Source: JANMMJ01 sp964543235 (GTDB taxonomy: Bacteria; Pseudomonadota; Alphaproteobacteria; Rhizobiales; Aestuariivirgaceae). From it: DNA of 64,000 nt. Both the position numbers and the translations under genes were made by a program. Numbering within the stretch: position 1 is the stretch's first letter; every line of letters starts with the position of its first letter. Under the pieces are notes generated by a model. That model worked only from the letters and a program-made list of their open reading frames with translations, had not been told where the DNA came from and searched no databases. This document shows, piece by piece, positions 37,134 to 46,145 of the stretch. The stretch spans positions 1-64,000 of the forward strand of contig CAZIXE010000009.1 in the NCBI GenBank assembly GCA_964543235.1, given 5' to 3'.

Positions 37134-39116
37134 ATGCGGTTGTTCCTGCGCACCAATCTTGTGGCTCTGCTGCTGGCACTGGCCGCGGTCTCCGTCCTGC
37201 TGGCGGGTGCGATCTATGTCATCAACGAGCGCTCGATTCAGACCCTGATCGTCAACAGCGCCAGGCAAACGGCCGGCGAATGGGCCGCGAAGCTGCGCAA
37301 CCGGCTGACCGATATCGAAACCATCGCCCAGGGCGGCAACCCATCGCCGGGGAGCCTGGCGGTGATCGCCCAGGCGCGCGCCATCGGCGGCGTGTCGCGC
37401 TTCAGCCTGTTCGATGCCGAAGGCGTCAAACGGCTCGACTCCGATACGCTGTCGGTCAAGGGCCCCGCCGGCGATGCCCGCGGTCCCCTGCCGGCGGACA
37501 TCCTCGCAACCATCCGGGCCGGCCGGTACCACGTGCAGTTCGACGAAATCGAGACCGCGCAGGGCCGGCGGCTGATCGCCGAGACCTACGTCCCGGTCCT
37601 GCGTGGCGGCAAGCTGGTGGCGATCCTCGAAGTCTATGTCGATCAGACCCTCAATGCCCAGCGCTTCCGCGGTGCCTTTGCCTACAATTCGCTGCTGATC
37701 GCCATGCTCGCGGCCCTCGGCTTTGCGGTTCCGGCCTATGGCTTCTTCCGGCGCACAAGGCAGAAGCTGGTGGCGGATGCCCATGCCGCATTCCTCGCCA
37801 CACACGATCCGCTGACCGAGTTGCAGAATCGCGGCGCCTTCGTCGGCGCATTCGGGCGCCTTCTCAATACGGATCACGAGCACGGGAAGCTGACGGCGCT
37901 CAGGGTGATCGATGTCGATCACTTCCAGGAGATCAACGCCAAGTTCGGTGCAGCGGCGGGCGACGAGCTGTTGCGCAATATTGCCGACCGGCTCAGCGAT
38001 GTGCTGCGGGTCGAGGATGTAGCGGCGCGGCTGGGTAGTGACGAATTCGTCATTGCCCAGCCCGGATTTAACAATGAGGCAGAGATCGCCGCCGCCGGCG
38101 AGATCATCACCAATGCGCTGGCAGTACCGTTCCGGCTGCCGGCAAGCGATGCGCGGGTGACCTTCAGCATCGGCACGGCGGTGGCGCCCGGCGATGGGCG
38201 CGGCGCGCTGGCGCTGATCCGGAATGCCGGCACAGCGGTAAGGGTCGTCAAGGCGCGCGGCCGCAATGGCCATTGCCGCTTCGAACCGGCCTTCGATGCC
38301 GAGCTGCAGCAGCGCATCGTCATTGAAACACTGGTGCGCGAAGCAGTGCTGCGGGAGCGGTTCGAGCTGCATTACCAGCCGGTCTTCGACATCAGGACCG
38401 CCGCGCTCAAGGGGTTCGAGGCGCTCCTGCGGCTCTGCGGACAGGATGGCGAGCCGGTGCCGCCGGACGTGTTCATCCCGGTGGCCGAGGCGATCGGCCT
38501 TATCGACGATATCGGCTCGTGGGTTCTGGAGACCGCCTGCAGCACGGCGGCTGCCTGGCCGCAGCCGGCCAAGATCGCCATCAACCTGTCGGCGGCGCAG
38601 TTCCGGCGGCACTCGGTGTGCGATGCCACGCAGCGGGCTCTGGCACACAGCGGCCTCGATCCGGGGCGGCTGCATCTCGAGATCACCGAGAGCCTGCTGC
38701 TGGCCGACAGCGAGCCGGTGCTCGAACAGCTGCAGGCCCTCAAGGCCATGGGAGTGGCCATCGTCATGGATGATTTCGGCTCGGGCTATTCAAGCCTGGG
38801 CTACATGCTGAAGTTCCCGTTCGACCGGCTCAAGATTGACCGCTCGTTCATCGCGGGGCTTTCGGCCAATGACGACAACGCCCGCAAGGTGGTCGAAACC
38901 ATCATCACGCTGGGTCATACGCTCAAGATGACGGTGACGGCGGAGGGCGTCGAAACCCTGGCACAGGCGCATGCGCTGCGCGAGATGAACTGCGACGATG
39001 CGCAGGGCTTCCTGTTCGGCAGGCCGGTGCCGGCCACCGAAGTGGCCGCCGTCTTCATGCGGCAGTTCGTGCGCGAACTGCAGCCGGAAGAACGGACGCG
39101 CCGCAGCGTTGCGTAA
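37134..39116 (+). CDS. GGDEF-EAL protein with periplasmic sensor; degenerate GSDEF, intact EAL
   Basis: A 660-residue membrane protein: helix 1 at about 8-31, a periplasmic sensing region 32-184, helix 2 at 185-205, a GGDEF domain about 212-380 and an EAL domain about 395-645. The cyclase signature reads GSDEF (301-305), with the second Gly replaced by Ser, while the inhibitory I-site RVED (292-295) is kept. The EAL set is complete: EALLR (429), NLSAAQ, LEITES, DDFGSGYSSL, KIDRSF, TAEGVET. Net cyclic-di-GMP phosphodiesterase activity is predicted. ATG at 37134; a TTG 12 nt upstream is possible. Confidence 0.88.
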   Translation: MRLFLRTNLVALLLALAAVSVLLAGAIYVINERSIQTLIVNSARQTAGEWAAKLRNRLTDIETIAQGGNPSPGSLAVIAQARAIGGVSRFSLFDAEGVKRLDSDTLSVKGPAGDARGPLPADILATIRAGRYHVQFDEIETAQGRRLIAETYVPVLRGGKLVAILEVYVDQTLNAQRFRGAFAYNSLLIAMLAALGFAVPAYGFFRRTRQKLVADAHAAFLATHDPLTELQNRGAFVGAFGRLLNTDHEHGKLTALRVIDVDHFQEINAKFGAAAGDELLRNIADRLSDVLRVEDVAARLGSDEFVIAQPGFNNEAEIAAAGEIITNALAVPFRLPASDARVTFSIGTAVAPGDGRGALALIRNAGTAVRVVKARGRNGHCRFEPAFDAELQQRIVIETLVREAVLRERFELHYQPVFDIRTAALKGFEALLRLCGQDGEPVPPDVFIPVAEAIGLIDDIGSWVLETACSTAAAWPQPAKIAINLSAAQFRRHSVCDATQRALAHSGLDPGRLHLEITESLLLADSEPVLEQLQALKAMGVAIVMDDFGSGYSSLGYMLKFPFDRLKIDRSFIAGLSANDDNARKVVETIITLGHTLKMTVTAEGVETLAQAHALREMNCDDAQGFLFGRPVPATEVAAVFMRQFVRELQPEERTRRSVA

Positions 39117-39162
39117 ACGCTGCGCCACTTGTGCCGAAATGCCAGAGCGCTAAGATCGGCCG

Positions 39163-40464
39163 ATGACGTCCTCACTCGATCTCGCCCTGCAGCAGGCCCA
39201 GGAGAACTTCCGCCGAAAGCGGCCCAAGACCGAGGCGCTGCATGCCCGCGCCAGAGCCGTCATGCCGGGCGGCAATACCCGCACGATCCTCTACTCGGCG
39301 CCGTTTCCGATCCGCATCGAGAAGGGTGAGGGGCAGATCATCATCGACGTCGACGGCCACGCCTATGTCGATCTGGTTGGCGAGTATTCGGCCGGCATTT
39401 ATGGCCACTCGCATCCGCGCATCCGCCGGGCGGTTGAAGAGGCGCTGGCGATGGGCCTCAACATCGGCGCCCACCACGCCCGCGAGGTGGCGTTTGCCGA
39501 GGCGGTCACCAGGCGCTTCGGGCTTGACCTGGTGCGCTTCACCAACTCCGGCACCGAGGCCAACATGATGGCGCTGGCGGCGGCGCAGAACTTCACCAAG
39601 CGCCGCAAGATCATGCCTATGTTCGGCGGCTATCATGGCGGCACGCTGTTTTTCACGGCGGGCGCCGGACCGGTCAATGCGCCCTACGAGGTGGTGCTCG
39701 GCCGGTTCAACGACGGCGTGACAACGCGGAAGCTGATCGATCAGCATGCGGATGATCTTGCCGCGGTCATCGTCGAGCCGATGCAGGGCACGAGTTGTCT
39801 TTCCGCCGATCCGGCATTTCTGGCAATGCTCCGCGAGGAGACAGCGAAGCGGGGCGTTGTGCTGATCCTCGACGAGGTGATGACCTCGAGACTAAGCCCG
39901 GGAGGGCTGGCCCCGGTCATGGGCGTTGCGCCCGACCTCAAGACGCTCGGCAAATATGTCGGCGGCGGCATGTCGTTCGGGGCCTTCGGGGGCAGGGCGG
40001 ACATCATGGGTCAGTTCGATCCCGCAAGGCCCGATGCGCTGCCGCACGCCGGCACCTTCAACAACAACACACTGACCATGACGGCCGGTTTCGTGGCGAT
40101 CACCGAGGTCTATACGGCGGAAGCGGTGAATGATCTCAACGGCCGCGGCGACCGGCTGCGCGCGTCCCTCAACGATCTCTTCATGCGCTACCAGGCGCCG
40201 ATGCAAGCCACGGGGATTGGCTCGATGATCACCCTCCATCCGGTGGTAGGGGAGGTCAGGACGCCGGAGGACGTACAGAAGGCCGACAAGCGACTCAGGC
40301 AGTTGCTATTCCTCGATCTCCTGGACGACGGCTTCTACATCGCCGAACGCGGCTTTATGGCGCTGTCGCTCAAGGTCAGCGAAGAGGACTGCGCGCGGCT
40401 GGTCGCAGCCGTTGAGCGATTCATCGCCAGAAGGCGCGAACTGCTGACCTCCATGCCTGACTGA
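39163..40464 (+). CDS. Class III aminotransferase, glutamate-1-semialdehyde aminomutase-like
   Basis: A 433-residue PLP enzyme. HARARAVMPGGNTRT is the HemL-like opening, FTNSGTEANMMALAAA the phosphate-binding helix, LILDEVMTSRL the cofactor aspartate, and LKTLGKYVGGGMSFGAFGG holds the Schiff-base lysine. HemL relatives include many secondary-metabolism and amino-acid aminomutases; without other heme genes nearby, a catabolic or specialised role is more likely than tetrapyrrole synthesis. No strong ribosome site; another class III aminotransferase follows after 143 nt. Confidence 0.82.
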   Translation: MTSSLDLALQQAQENFRRKRPKTEALHARARAVMPGGNTRTILYSAPFPIRIEKGEGQIIIDVDGHAYVDLVGEYSAGIYGHSHPRIRRAVEEALAMGLNIGAHHAREVAFAEAVTRRFGLDLVRFTNSGTEANMMALAAAQNFTKRRKIMPMFGGYHGGTLFFTAGAGPVNAPYEVVLGRFNDGVTTRKLIDQHADDLAAVIVEPMQGTSCLSADPAFLAMLREETAKRGVVLILDEVMTSRLSPGGLAPVMGVAPDLKTLGKYVGGGMSFGAFGGRADIMGQFDPARPDALPHAGTFNNNTLTMTAGFVAITEVYTAEAVNDLNGRGDRLRASLNDLFMRYQAPMQATGIGSMITLHPVVGEVRTPEDVQKADKRLRQLLFLDLLDDGFYIAERGFMALSLKVSEEDCARLVAAVERFIARRRELLTSMPD

Positions 40465-40540
40465 CTTTGGGCTGCGTCTCCCGCACCTGCTCAGTGCGGG
40501 GGTTGGCGGGGCCGGTTGGGAGGGCTAGAGAGAATGAATG

Positions 40541-40591
40541 TGGGCCGGTGGCCCATATAATTGTCAGCATATTCTGAATGAGCACACATTC
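40541..40591 (+). promoter_or_regulatory. Promoter with overlapping palindromes
   Basis: A perfect TATAAT -10 lies at 40556-40561, 47 nt ahead of the aminotransferase start. The palindrome TGGGCC-GGT-GGCCCA (40541-40555) occupies the spacer, and a second dyad GAATG-AGCACA-CATTC spans 40576-40591. A repressor site covering the spacer is likely. Confidence 0.5.
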
Positions 40592-40607
40592 AATAAAGGA
40601 GACCATC

Positions 40608-42041
40608 ATGCTTCAACGGGCTAGCAACCGCTTCAATGCGCAGGACCTCTGGCAGAAGGACCACGACCATTATCTGCATCCCTGGACGCATTTCGACAGT
40701 TTCAAGAAGGAGGGCTCGCTCGCCATCGTGGAAGGCGAGGGCTCGTTCATCACCGACATCAACGGCAAGCGCTATCTCGACGGGCTGGGCGGCATGTGGT
40801 GTGTCAATGTCGGCTATGGCCGCGAAGAAATGGCGGAAGCCATGGCCGAGCAGGCGAGGCAGCTCGCCTATGCCAATCCCTTCGTGGACATGACCACCGC
40901 ACCGGGCGCCGAGCTTGCCGCCAAGCTCGCCGAAATCGCCCCGGGATCGCTCAACCATGTCGCGTTCTCGACGTCAGGCTCCTGCGCCAATGACACGGCG
41001 ATCCGGCTCGCACATTTCTACCACGCGCGCCGCGGCGAAAGCTCGCGCAAGCACATCATTTCGCGGCACAACTCCTATCACGGCTCGAGCTATCTGACGA
41101 TTTCGGTCGGCAACCGCTACGGCGACCGCACGCCCTATTTCCATTACATCGACGACTTCATCCATCACCTGTCGGCGCCCTACCCCTACCGGCGGCCCGA
41201 GGGCATGAGTGAAGATCAATTCTCGGATTTCCTGGTCGAGGAGTTCGAGGCCAAGATCAGGGAACTGGGCAAGGAAAACATCGCCGCCTTCATCGCCGAG
41301 CCGATCCAGGGCTCGGGCGGGGTGGTGGCGCCGCCGCCCGGCTATCTCAGGCGCATGTGGGAAGTGGCGAAGGAAAACGGCATCTTGTTCATCGCCGACG
41401 AGGTGGTGACCGCCTTCGGGCGGCTCGGCCACTGGTTCGCCAGCAAGGACGTCTTCGACATCGAGCCGGACATCATCGTCTCGGCCAAGGGCCTCACCTC
41501 AGGCTATCTGCCGCTCGGGGCCACGATCTTCTCGGATGAAGTCTATGAGGGAATCAGCCTGCCGGGACCCGATGTGTGGTTCGCGCATGGCTTCACCTAT
41601 TCCGGGCATCCGGTGTGCTGCGCCGTTGCGCTCAAGAACATCGAGATCATCGAGCGCGAGGGCCTGCTGGAGCATGCGCGCGTGGTCGGCGATCATTTCG
41701 AGCGGCGGCTCAAGGAACTCGAATCGTTGCGGCTGGTCGGCAATGTGCGGGGGAAACGGCTGATGATGTGCGTCGAGTATGTCGCCGACAAGGCGAGCAA
41801 GGCGCATCTGCCCGACGAGATCAACATCTCGAAGCGCATTTCCAATCTCTGCGAGGCCAAAGGGCTGCTGGTCAGGCCGCTCGGCCATCTCGACATCATG
41901 TCGCCGCCGCTCACCCTTTCTTTCAAGGAAGCGGACTTCCTGGTCGACACCCTGCATGAGGCGATCGAGGAGGCAACGGCGCAGCTCGTCAGCGAGGGCC
42001 TGCTGCCATCGGCGCGGCCCGTGCAATACGGCGGTAACTGA
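40608..42041 (+). CDS. Class III omega-aminotransferase (SpuC/taurine-pyruvate aminotransferase type)
   Basis: A 477-residue PLP enzyme of the omega-amino-acid:pyruvate class. YLDGLGGMWCVNVGYGREEM is the class hallmark; SGSCANDTAIRLA binds the phosphate, FIADEVVTAFGR carries the cofactor aspartate, and IVSAKGLTSGYLPLGA the Schiff-base lysine. AAGGAG precedes ATG 40608. Substrate could be putrescine, taurine, beta-alanine or similar. It sits behind a promoter with two palindromes, but no regulator gene is adjacent. Confidence 0.87.
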   Translation: MLQRASNRFNAQDLWQKDHDHYLHPWTHFDSFKKEGSLAIVEGEGSFITDINGKRYLDGLGGMWCVNVGYGREEMAEAMAEQARQLAYANPFVDMTTAPGAELAAKLAEIAPGSLNHVAFSTSGSCANDTAIRLAHFYHARRGESSRKHIISRHNSYHGSSYLTISVGNRYGDRTPYFHYIDDFIHHLSAPYPYRRPEGMSEDQFSDFLVEEFEAKIRELGKENIAAFIAEPIQGSGGVVAPPPGYLRRMWEVAKENGILFIADEVVTAFGRLGHWFASKDVFDIEPDIIVSAKGLTSGYLPLGATIFSDEVYEGISLPGPDVWFAHGFTYSGHPVCCAVALKNIEIIEREGLLEHARVVGDHFERRLKELESLRLVGNVRGKRLMMCVEYVADKASKAHLPDEINISKRISNLCEAKGLLVRPLGHLDIMSPPLTLSFKEADFLVDTLHEAIEEATAQLVSEGLLPSARPVQYGGN

Positions 42042-42063
42042 GGCGCCGTCCGGCACGGGAACG

Positions 42064-43131
42064 CTATGCCGGCCGCAGCCTCGCCATGGCTGCGGCCGCT
42101 TCCTCGACCAGCTTCTGCATGAGCGCTGCGGCGGGCAGCTCGCGGTTGAGGGCGGCGGCTTGGCCGTAGAGGTGGAAGGACACGTCAACCGGCTCGGCCA
42201 TGCAGAGCGGATAGACGAGCTCATAGAGCGAGGGGAAATCCGGGAGCGGGGTGCGCGCGGTCGCCATCTCGACGGCATAGGTGCTGCGCGCCGCGCGGGC
42301 GGAGCGGCCCGAAACTGCGTCGGTCACCATGGTGTCGGTGTCCTGCGCCGTGCGGAGCCGGGCGCGGCGGGCCGGGTCGGTCGCAGCTTCCGGACAGGAG
42401 AGGAAGGCGGTTCCCATCTGCACGCCGCTGGCCCCCAGGGCCAGGGCGGCGGCGATGCCGCGGCCGTCGCCGATGCCGCCTGCGGCGATCACCGGACAGG
42501 TCACGGCGTCGACGACCTGGGGCACCAGCGCCATGGTGCCGATACCGTCGCCCGGCGCCGTCGGCCGGTGCGAGCCGCGATGCCCGCCGGCCTCATAGCC
42601 CTGGGCAATGATGGCGGTGACGCCGGCCTGCTCCAGGTCCCGGGCCTCGGCAACGGTGGTGGCGGTGCTGATGACGGCGATGCCCGCCTCGCGCAGCCCG
42701 GCCATTGCCGCCGGGCCGGGCACGCCAAAGTGAAAGCTCACCACCGGCGGGCGAAGGTCGAGCAGTGCGTCGAGCATTTCCGCCGGAAATCCCTCTGCGA
42801 GATGCGGCGGCTGATCCGGCGGTGGTGCCAGCCCATGCTGCACATAGAGCGGCAGGAGCCGGTTCCGCGTTGCGGTCCACAGCGCCTGGTCGCGGGCCGG
42901 GGCGGGGTGGACGAAGAAGTTCAGGTTGAAAGGCCGGCTGGTGGCAGCGCGCAGCTCGGCAACGGCCGGGGCCAGCGTGGCGGGGGTCATGTCAGCGCAG
43001 CCGAGCGAGCCGAGGCCGCCGGCATTGCTGACCGCAGCGGCCAATGCAGGTGTAGCCGAGCCGGCCATGGGCGCCTGAATGATCGGGTGGGCGATATCCA
43101 GCAGGTTGCAGAGACGCCGATCAGACCACAT
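42064..43131 (-). CDS. Nitronate monooxygenase (2-nitropropane dioxygenase family)
   Basis: A 355-residue FMN-dependent TIM-barrel enzyme. The N-terminus IAHPIIQAPMAGSATPALAA, the mid motif IAQGYEAGGHRGSH, and VIAAGGIGDGRGIAAALALGASGVQMGTAFL (visible as VIAAGGIGDG and GVQMGTAF) define the class. It detoxifies alkyl nitronates such as propionate-3-nitronate. GGAGGAG precedes ATG 43131. It is followed on the same strand only by the converging aminotransferase end. Confidence 0.88.
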   Translation of the reverse strand: MWSDRRLCNLLDIAHPIIQAPMAGSATPALAAAVSNAGGLGSLGCADMTPATLAPAVAELRAATSRPFNLNFFVHPAPARDQALWTATRNRLLPLYVQHGLAPPPDQPPHLAEGFPAEMLDALLDLRPPVVSFHFGVPGPAAMAGLREAGIAVISTATTVAEARDLEQAGVTAIIAQGYEAGGHRGSHRPTAPGDGIGTMALVPQVVDAVTCPVIAAGGIGDGRGIAAALALGASGVQMGTAFLSCPEAATDPARRARLRTAQDTDTMVTDAVSGRSARAARSTYAVEMATARTPLPDFPSLYELVYPLCMAEPVDVSFHLYGQAAALNRELPAAALMQKLVEEAAAAMARLRPA

Positions 43132-43199
43132 GGTGCAACTCCTCCACGTTCGCTTGCGCAAGGCGCGCTGCGGGCACCAGCCGGCGGACCCCGGTCGCG

Positions 43200-44762
43200 T
43201 CAGTCCATGGCCTGCAGGCGGGCAAGCAGTTCCAGAAGCTCGTCACGCAGAAACGGCTTTTCGATCCACAGGCCGGGCTGGTGGCCGGCCGCGGCCGCCT
43301 TGATGGTGACGGGTCCGGCAATGGTATCGCCGGTCATCACCACGGTGCGGCGGCCAAGGCGCGGGTCGGCCGCGGCAATGGCGTTGCGGAGATCGGCGCC
43401 GTTCATGCGCGGCATGCGCAGGTCGGTGAAGACCGCGTCGAACTGATTTCTGCCGATGGCGGCAAGCGCCTCCTCCGGCGCGTGCACGAGGGTGACGGTG
43501 TGGCCCGCAGCCTCGAGAATGTCACCCAGCATTTCGGCCACTTCGAGGTCATCGTCGACGACGAGGATCGCCATGGAAGCGGTGACGGGCGCCTGCTGCC
43601 CGACTCTGGCGACGGCGGCGGTGTCGGCGGCGGGCATGTAGATGCGGAACCTGGCGCCGCCGTCAGGACGGTCGAGATAGTCGAGCTTGCCGCCATGGGC
43701 CTGCACCACATTGCGGCAGATGGCGAGGCCGAGGCCGGTGCCGACCCCGGCCGGCTTGGTGGTGAAATAGGGCTCGAAGATGCGGAGGGCGACGTCGCGC
43801 GGAATGCCCGGCCCGTTGTCCGAGACGTCGAGGACAACGCCATCGCCGGTGGTGCGGGTTTCGATCCAGATCTGGCGGGGATCGGGGCGCTCGGCGAGCG
43901 CCTGCTGGGCATTTACGACAAGATTGGCGATGACCTGGCTGAACAGGTCCTGGTCGGCCTCGATCGCCGGCAGGCCAGGATCGAGGTTTCGCATCACGTC
44001 GACGCCGGCACTCTTCAGGCCATAGGCCAGCATGTCGCAAACGCCAGCGGCGAGCTGGTTGAGGTCGGTCGGCTCGCGCAGGGGCGGCTTCTGGCGGACC
44101 ATGGCGAGGAAGCTCTTGACGATGCGCGCGCAACGTTCGGCGGCGGCATTGACCTTGAGGGCGCGCTGCTTGAGGCTGGGAGTTTCGGCCATCTCGGCGA
44201 GCATTGCGGAGTAGGCCACGGCCACGGCCAGCGGATTGTTCAGTTCATGGGCAACCCCCGCCAGCAGCGAGCCCATGGCGGAGAGTTTTTCGCTCTGATG
44301 GGCCCGTTCGCGCTGCTCCTGCTCGCGAATGCGCCGCTCGGCCTCCTTGGCGGCGGTGAGGTCGCGCAGGTAGGCGGCAAACACCGGGCTGCCTTCGATC
44401 GACACCTTGTGGATCGAGATTTCGGCGGGAAAAACCGTGCCGTCGGCGCGCATGGCTTCGAGTTCGAGGCGCTGGTCGAGCACGCGGCTTTCGCCCGTCT
44501 CCTGGTGGCGCTTCATGCCGGCGATGTGGGCGGCGCGCAGGTGCGGCGGCACGATCGTATCGGACAGGGCGCGGCCCAGGACGTCGGCGGCCTTGTAGCC
44601 GAAGGTCCGCTCGGCGGCGGGGTTGAAACCGGTAATGCAGCCCTCGCCATCGGCAATGATCACGGCATCCAGCGCGGCATTGATCACCGCGGCACTCATC
44701 GCCTGCGCCGTCTTCAGCTGGTCGCGAAGCCGGGCTTCGGTGTCGTTGGGTTGCAGGGTCAC
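43200..44762 (-). CDS. PAS-containing hybrid histidine kinase
   Basis: A 520-residue soluble kinase. PAS domain at about 25-140 (AALDAVIIADGEGCITGFNPAAER), HisKA with phospho-acceptor His172 (GVAHELNNPLAVAVAYS), HATPase with NLVVNAQQAL, DNGPGIP and GTGLGLAICRNVVQAHGG, then a C-terminal receiver with VVDDD and Asp447 (FTDLRMPRMNG). The PAS may bind a ligand or flavin; FixL-like heme sensing is possible but no proof is visible. It sits 68 nt upstream of nitronate monooxygenase on the same strand. Confidence 0.88.
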   Translation of the reverse strand: MTLQPNDTEARLRDQLKTAQAMSAAVINAALDAVIIADGEGCITGFNPAAERTFGYKAADVLGRALSDTIVPPHLRAAHIAGMKRHQETGESRVLDQRLELEAMRADGTVFPAEISIHKVSIEGSPVFAAYLRDLTAAKEAERRIREQEQRERAHQSEKLSAMGSLLAGVAHELNNPLAVAVAYSAMLAEMAETPSLKQRALKVNAAAERCARIVKSFLAMVRQKPPLREPTDLNQLAAGVCDMLAYGLKSAGVDVMRNLDPGLPAIEADQDLFSQVIANLVVNAQQALAERPDPRQIWIETRTTGDGVVLDVSDNGPGIPRDVALRIFEPYFTTKPAGVGTGLGLAICRNVVQAHGGKLDYLDRPDGGARFRIYMPAADTAAVARVGQQAPVTASMAILVVDDDLEVAEMLGDILEAAGHTVTLVHAPEEALAAIGRNQFDAVFTDLRMPRMNGADLRNAIAAADPRLGRRTVVMTGDTIAGPVTIKAAAAGHQPGLWIEKPFLRDELLELLARLQAMD

Positions 44763-44894
44763 GGGGCGCCCTCATACACCAATTCGGCATGGGCCTGAAG
44801 GGGCAGCGCGGGGCTCGGCGTTCGAAGGTGCCGGCAGCCGCCGGCTACGCATGTGCAGCAGATTGATCCCGGTTGGGGAATGACGGACGGCGGC

Positions 44895-45203
44895 TCAACG
44901 ACGGCCGAGACGCAGCACCTCATCGATGACGCGCGGATCATCGGCAATCATCTCGAGCGGTGCCTCGAGGAGGTAGTTGCCTTGCGACCGGTAGGAGACG
45001 TGGGCCTCGAGCAGGCGTTCGCGTGGCGGACGGCTCAGGCGCAGGCGGGCCAGCCAGTCGCGGCGCTGGCGGTCGAGCAGGCGCCATTCGGCGGCAAGCC
45101 GGCGGGCGAAACAGGCGAAATAGCGGTGCATGACCTGACGGAGCCTGGCGCGCTGCTGGCGCTGGTGGCGGTGCAGGACGGCAGGTACCGAGCGCGCTGG
45201 CAT
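44895..45203 (-). CDS. Small basic protein, unknown function
   Basis: A 102-residue very basic protein, starting directly after the stop of the 69-aa gene (TGA ATG). No signal or membrane segment. The C-terminal part (ERLLEAHVSYRSQGNYLLEAP, then MIADDPRVIDEVLRLG) looks like folded protein; the arginine-rich N-terminal half is less convincing. The opposite strand is open too, but its reading is of poorer quality. Confidence 0.45.
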   Translation of the reverse strand: MPARSVPAVLHRHQRQQRARLRQVMHRYFACFARRLAAEWRLLDRQRRDWLARLRLSRPPRERLLEAHVSYRSQGNYLLEAPLEMIADDPRVIDEVLRLGRR

Positions 45204-45413
45204 TCAGATCTCCGTACCGGCCATGCGGATGGGCGCGCATTTGAAACGCCCGACGCGGTATTGCGGATGGACATTGGTCCACTGCGCCATTTCGGACTGG
45301 CCGTAGAGAAAGCATTCCATGAGCGAGACTTCCTGCGCCTGATAGGTCAGGTGCACCTCCTTGCATTCGGTGGGAGCTGCGATGAGGCAGGCTGAGAACA
45401 CGAGTTCGATCAT
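45204..45413 (-). CDS. Small conserved exported protein
   Basis: A 69-residue protein beginning MIELVFSACLIAAPTECKEV, a weak signal sequence with Cys pairs (Cys9, Cys17), then YQAQEVSLMECFLYGQSEMA and HPQYRVGRFKCAPI. I recognise it as a type of small conserved protein common in Rhizobiales with no assigned function. It is the first gene of a two-gene minus-strand unit. Confidence 0.65.
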   Translation of the reverse strand: MIELVFSACLIAAPTECKEVHLTYQAQEVSLMECFLYGQSEMAQWTNVHPQYRVGRFKCAPIRMAGTEI

Positions 45414-45608
45414 GGGTCGGCTCCTTTGCCGGTCCAATCTACGGCTGATGGATTTGGCCCATGGCCGCCGTGATCGATCTCTTCCAGAGCCCACGCCTCC
45501 ATCAGACGCATTGGGCCGCATGACCGGGAGCATGGCACAAAGACGCTACGGTCTTATTAAACAATGCCGGATTTTCTCTCCGTAGGCGGAAAGAAATTGG
45601 TAGGGATT

Positions 45609-46145
45609 TCAGATCGCAACCAGGAAGATGTCTTCGGGACCGTCCTCCTCGTCAATGTGGCTGCCGATCTTGACCGCTGCAAAATGGCGGGCGAGGGCCA
45701 GGGACGCGTCGTTTTCCGGCGAAATCGACAGCACCACGTGGTCGACGCCATGGCGCTTGGCCCAGCTCATGAAGCCCTCGATAGCTTCCCGGGCATAGCC
45801 CTGGCGGCGCCACGGCGGAAACAGGAGATAGCCGATCTCGACGCCGTTGGGGGCGCGACCCTCCATGAAGGTGGGGTCGGGCGCGGCATGGCAGTTGATG
45901 TAGCCGATCATGTCGCCGGTCTCGCGCAGGGCGATGGCGCGCACCGACCAGGGCCCGTAGGCCGGGTTGTTCTGCCACTGGTCGAAGCGCAGCCTGGCAA
46001 TCCAGCTCTCGGCCAGCCAGTCGTCCGGCACATTGAGGCTGAGGTGGCGGGCGACGCCGGCAAGGTCGCCATTGATGGTGGCCTGCAGGGCATCGAGCGG
46101 CAGGATCCGCAGAAGCAGGCGCCGGGTCTCGATATCGAGCATCAT
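45609..46145 (-). CDS. GNAT family N-acetyltransferase (RimJ/RimL type)
   Basis: A 178-residue acetyltransferase. The start MMLDIETRRLLLRIL and the acetyl-CoA segment GYLLFPPWRRQGYAREAIEG (R/QxxGxG/A loop) identify GNAT, Acetyltransf_3 type. ATG 46145 overlaps the AlkZ-like gene stop (ATGA). Substrate unknown. Last of three overlapping genes. Confidence 0.82.
   Translation of the reverse strand: MMLDIETRRLLLRILPLDALQATINGDLAGVARHLSLNVPDDWLAESWIARLRFDQWQNNPAYGPWSVRAIALRETGDMIGYINCHAAPDPTFMEGRAPNGVEIGYLLFPPWRRQGYAREAIEGFMSWAKRHGVDHVVLSISPENDASLALARHFAAVKIGSHIDEEDGPEDIFLVAI

Noticed and set aside
39163..40464. Assignment of the aminotransferase as HemL itself
   Set aside because: The fold and signatures match the wider HemL-like class, but the context has no tetrapyrrole genes and the class is functionally diverse.
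44853..45395. 180-codon plus-strand frame
   Set aside because: It is opposite two small minus-strand genes, one of which (69 aa) is a recognisable conserved protein; the plus-strand translation lacks a convincing start and motifs.
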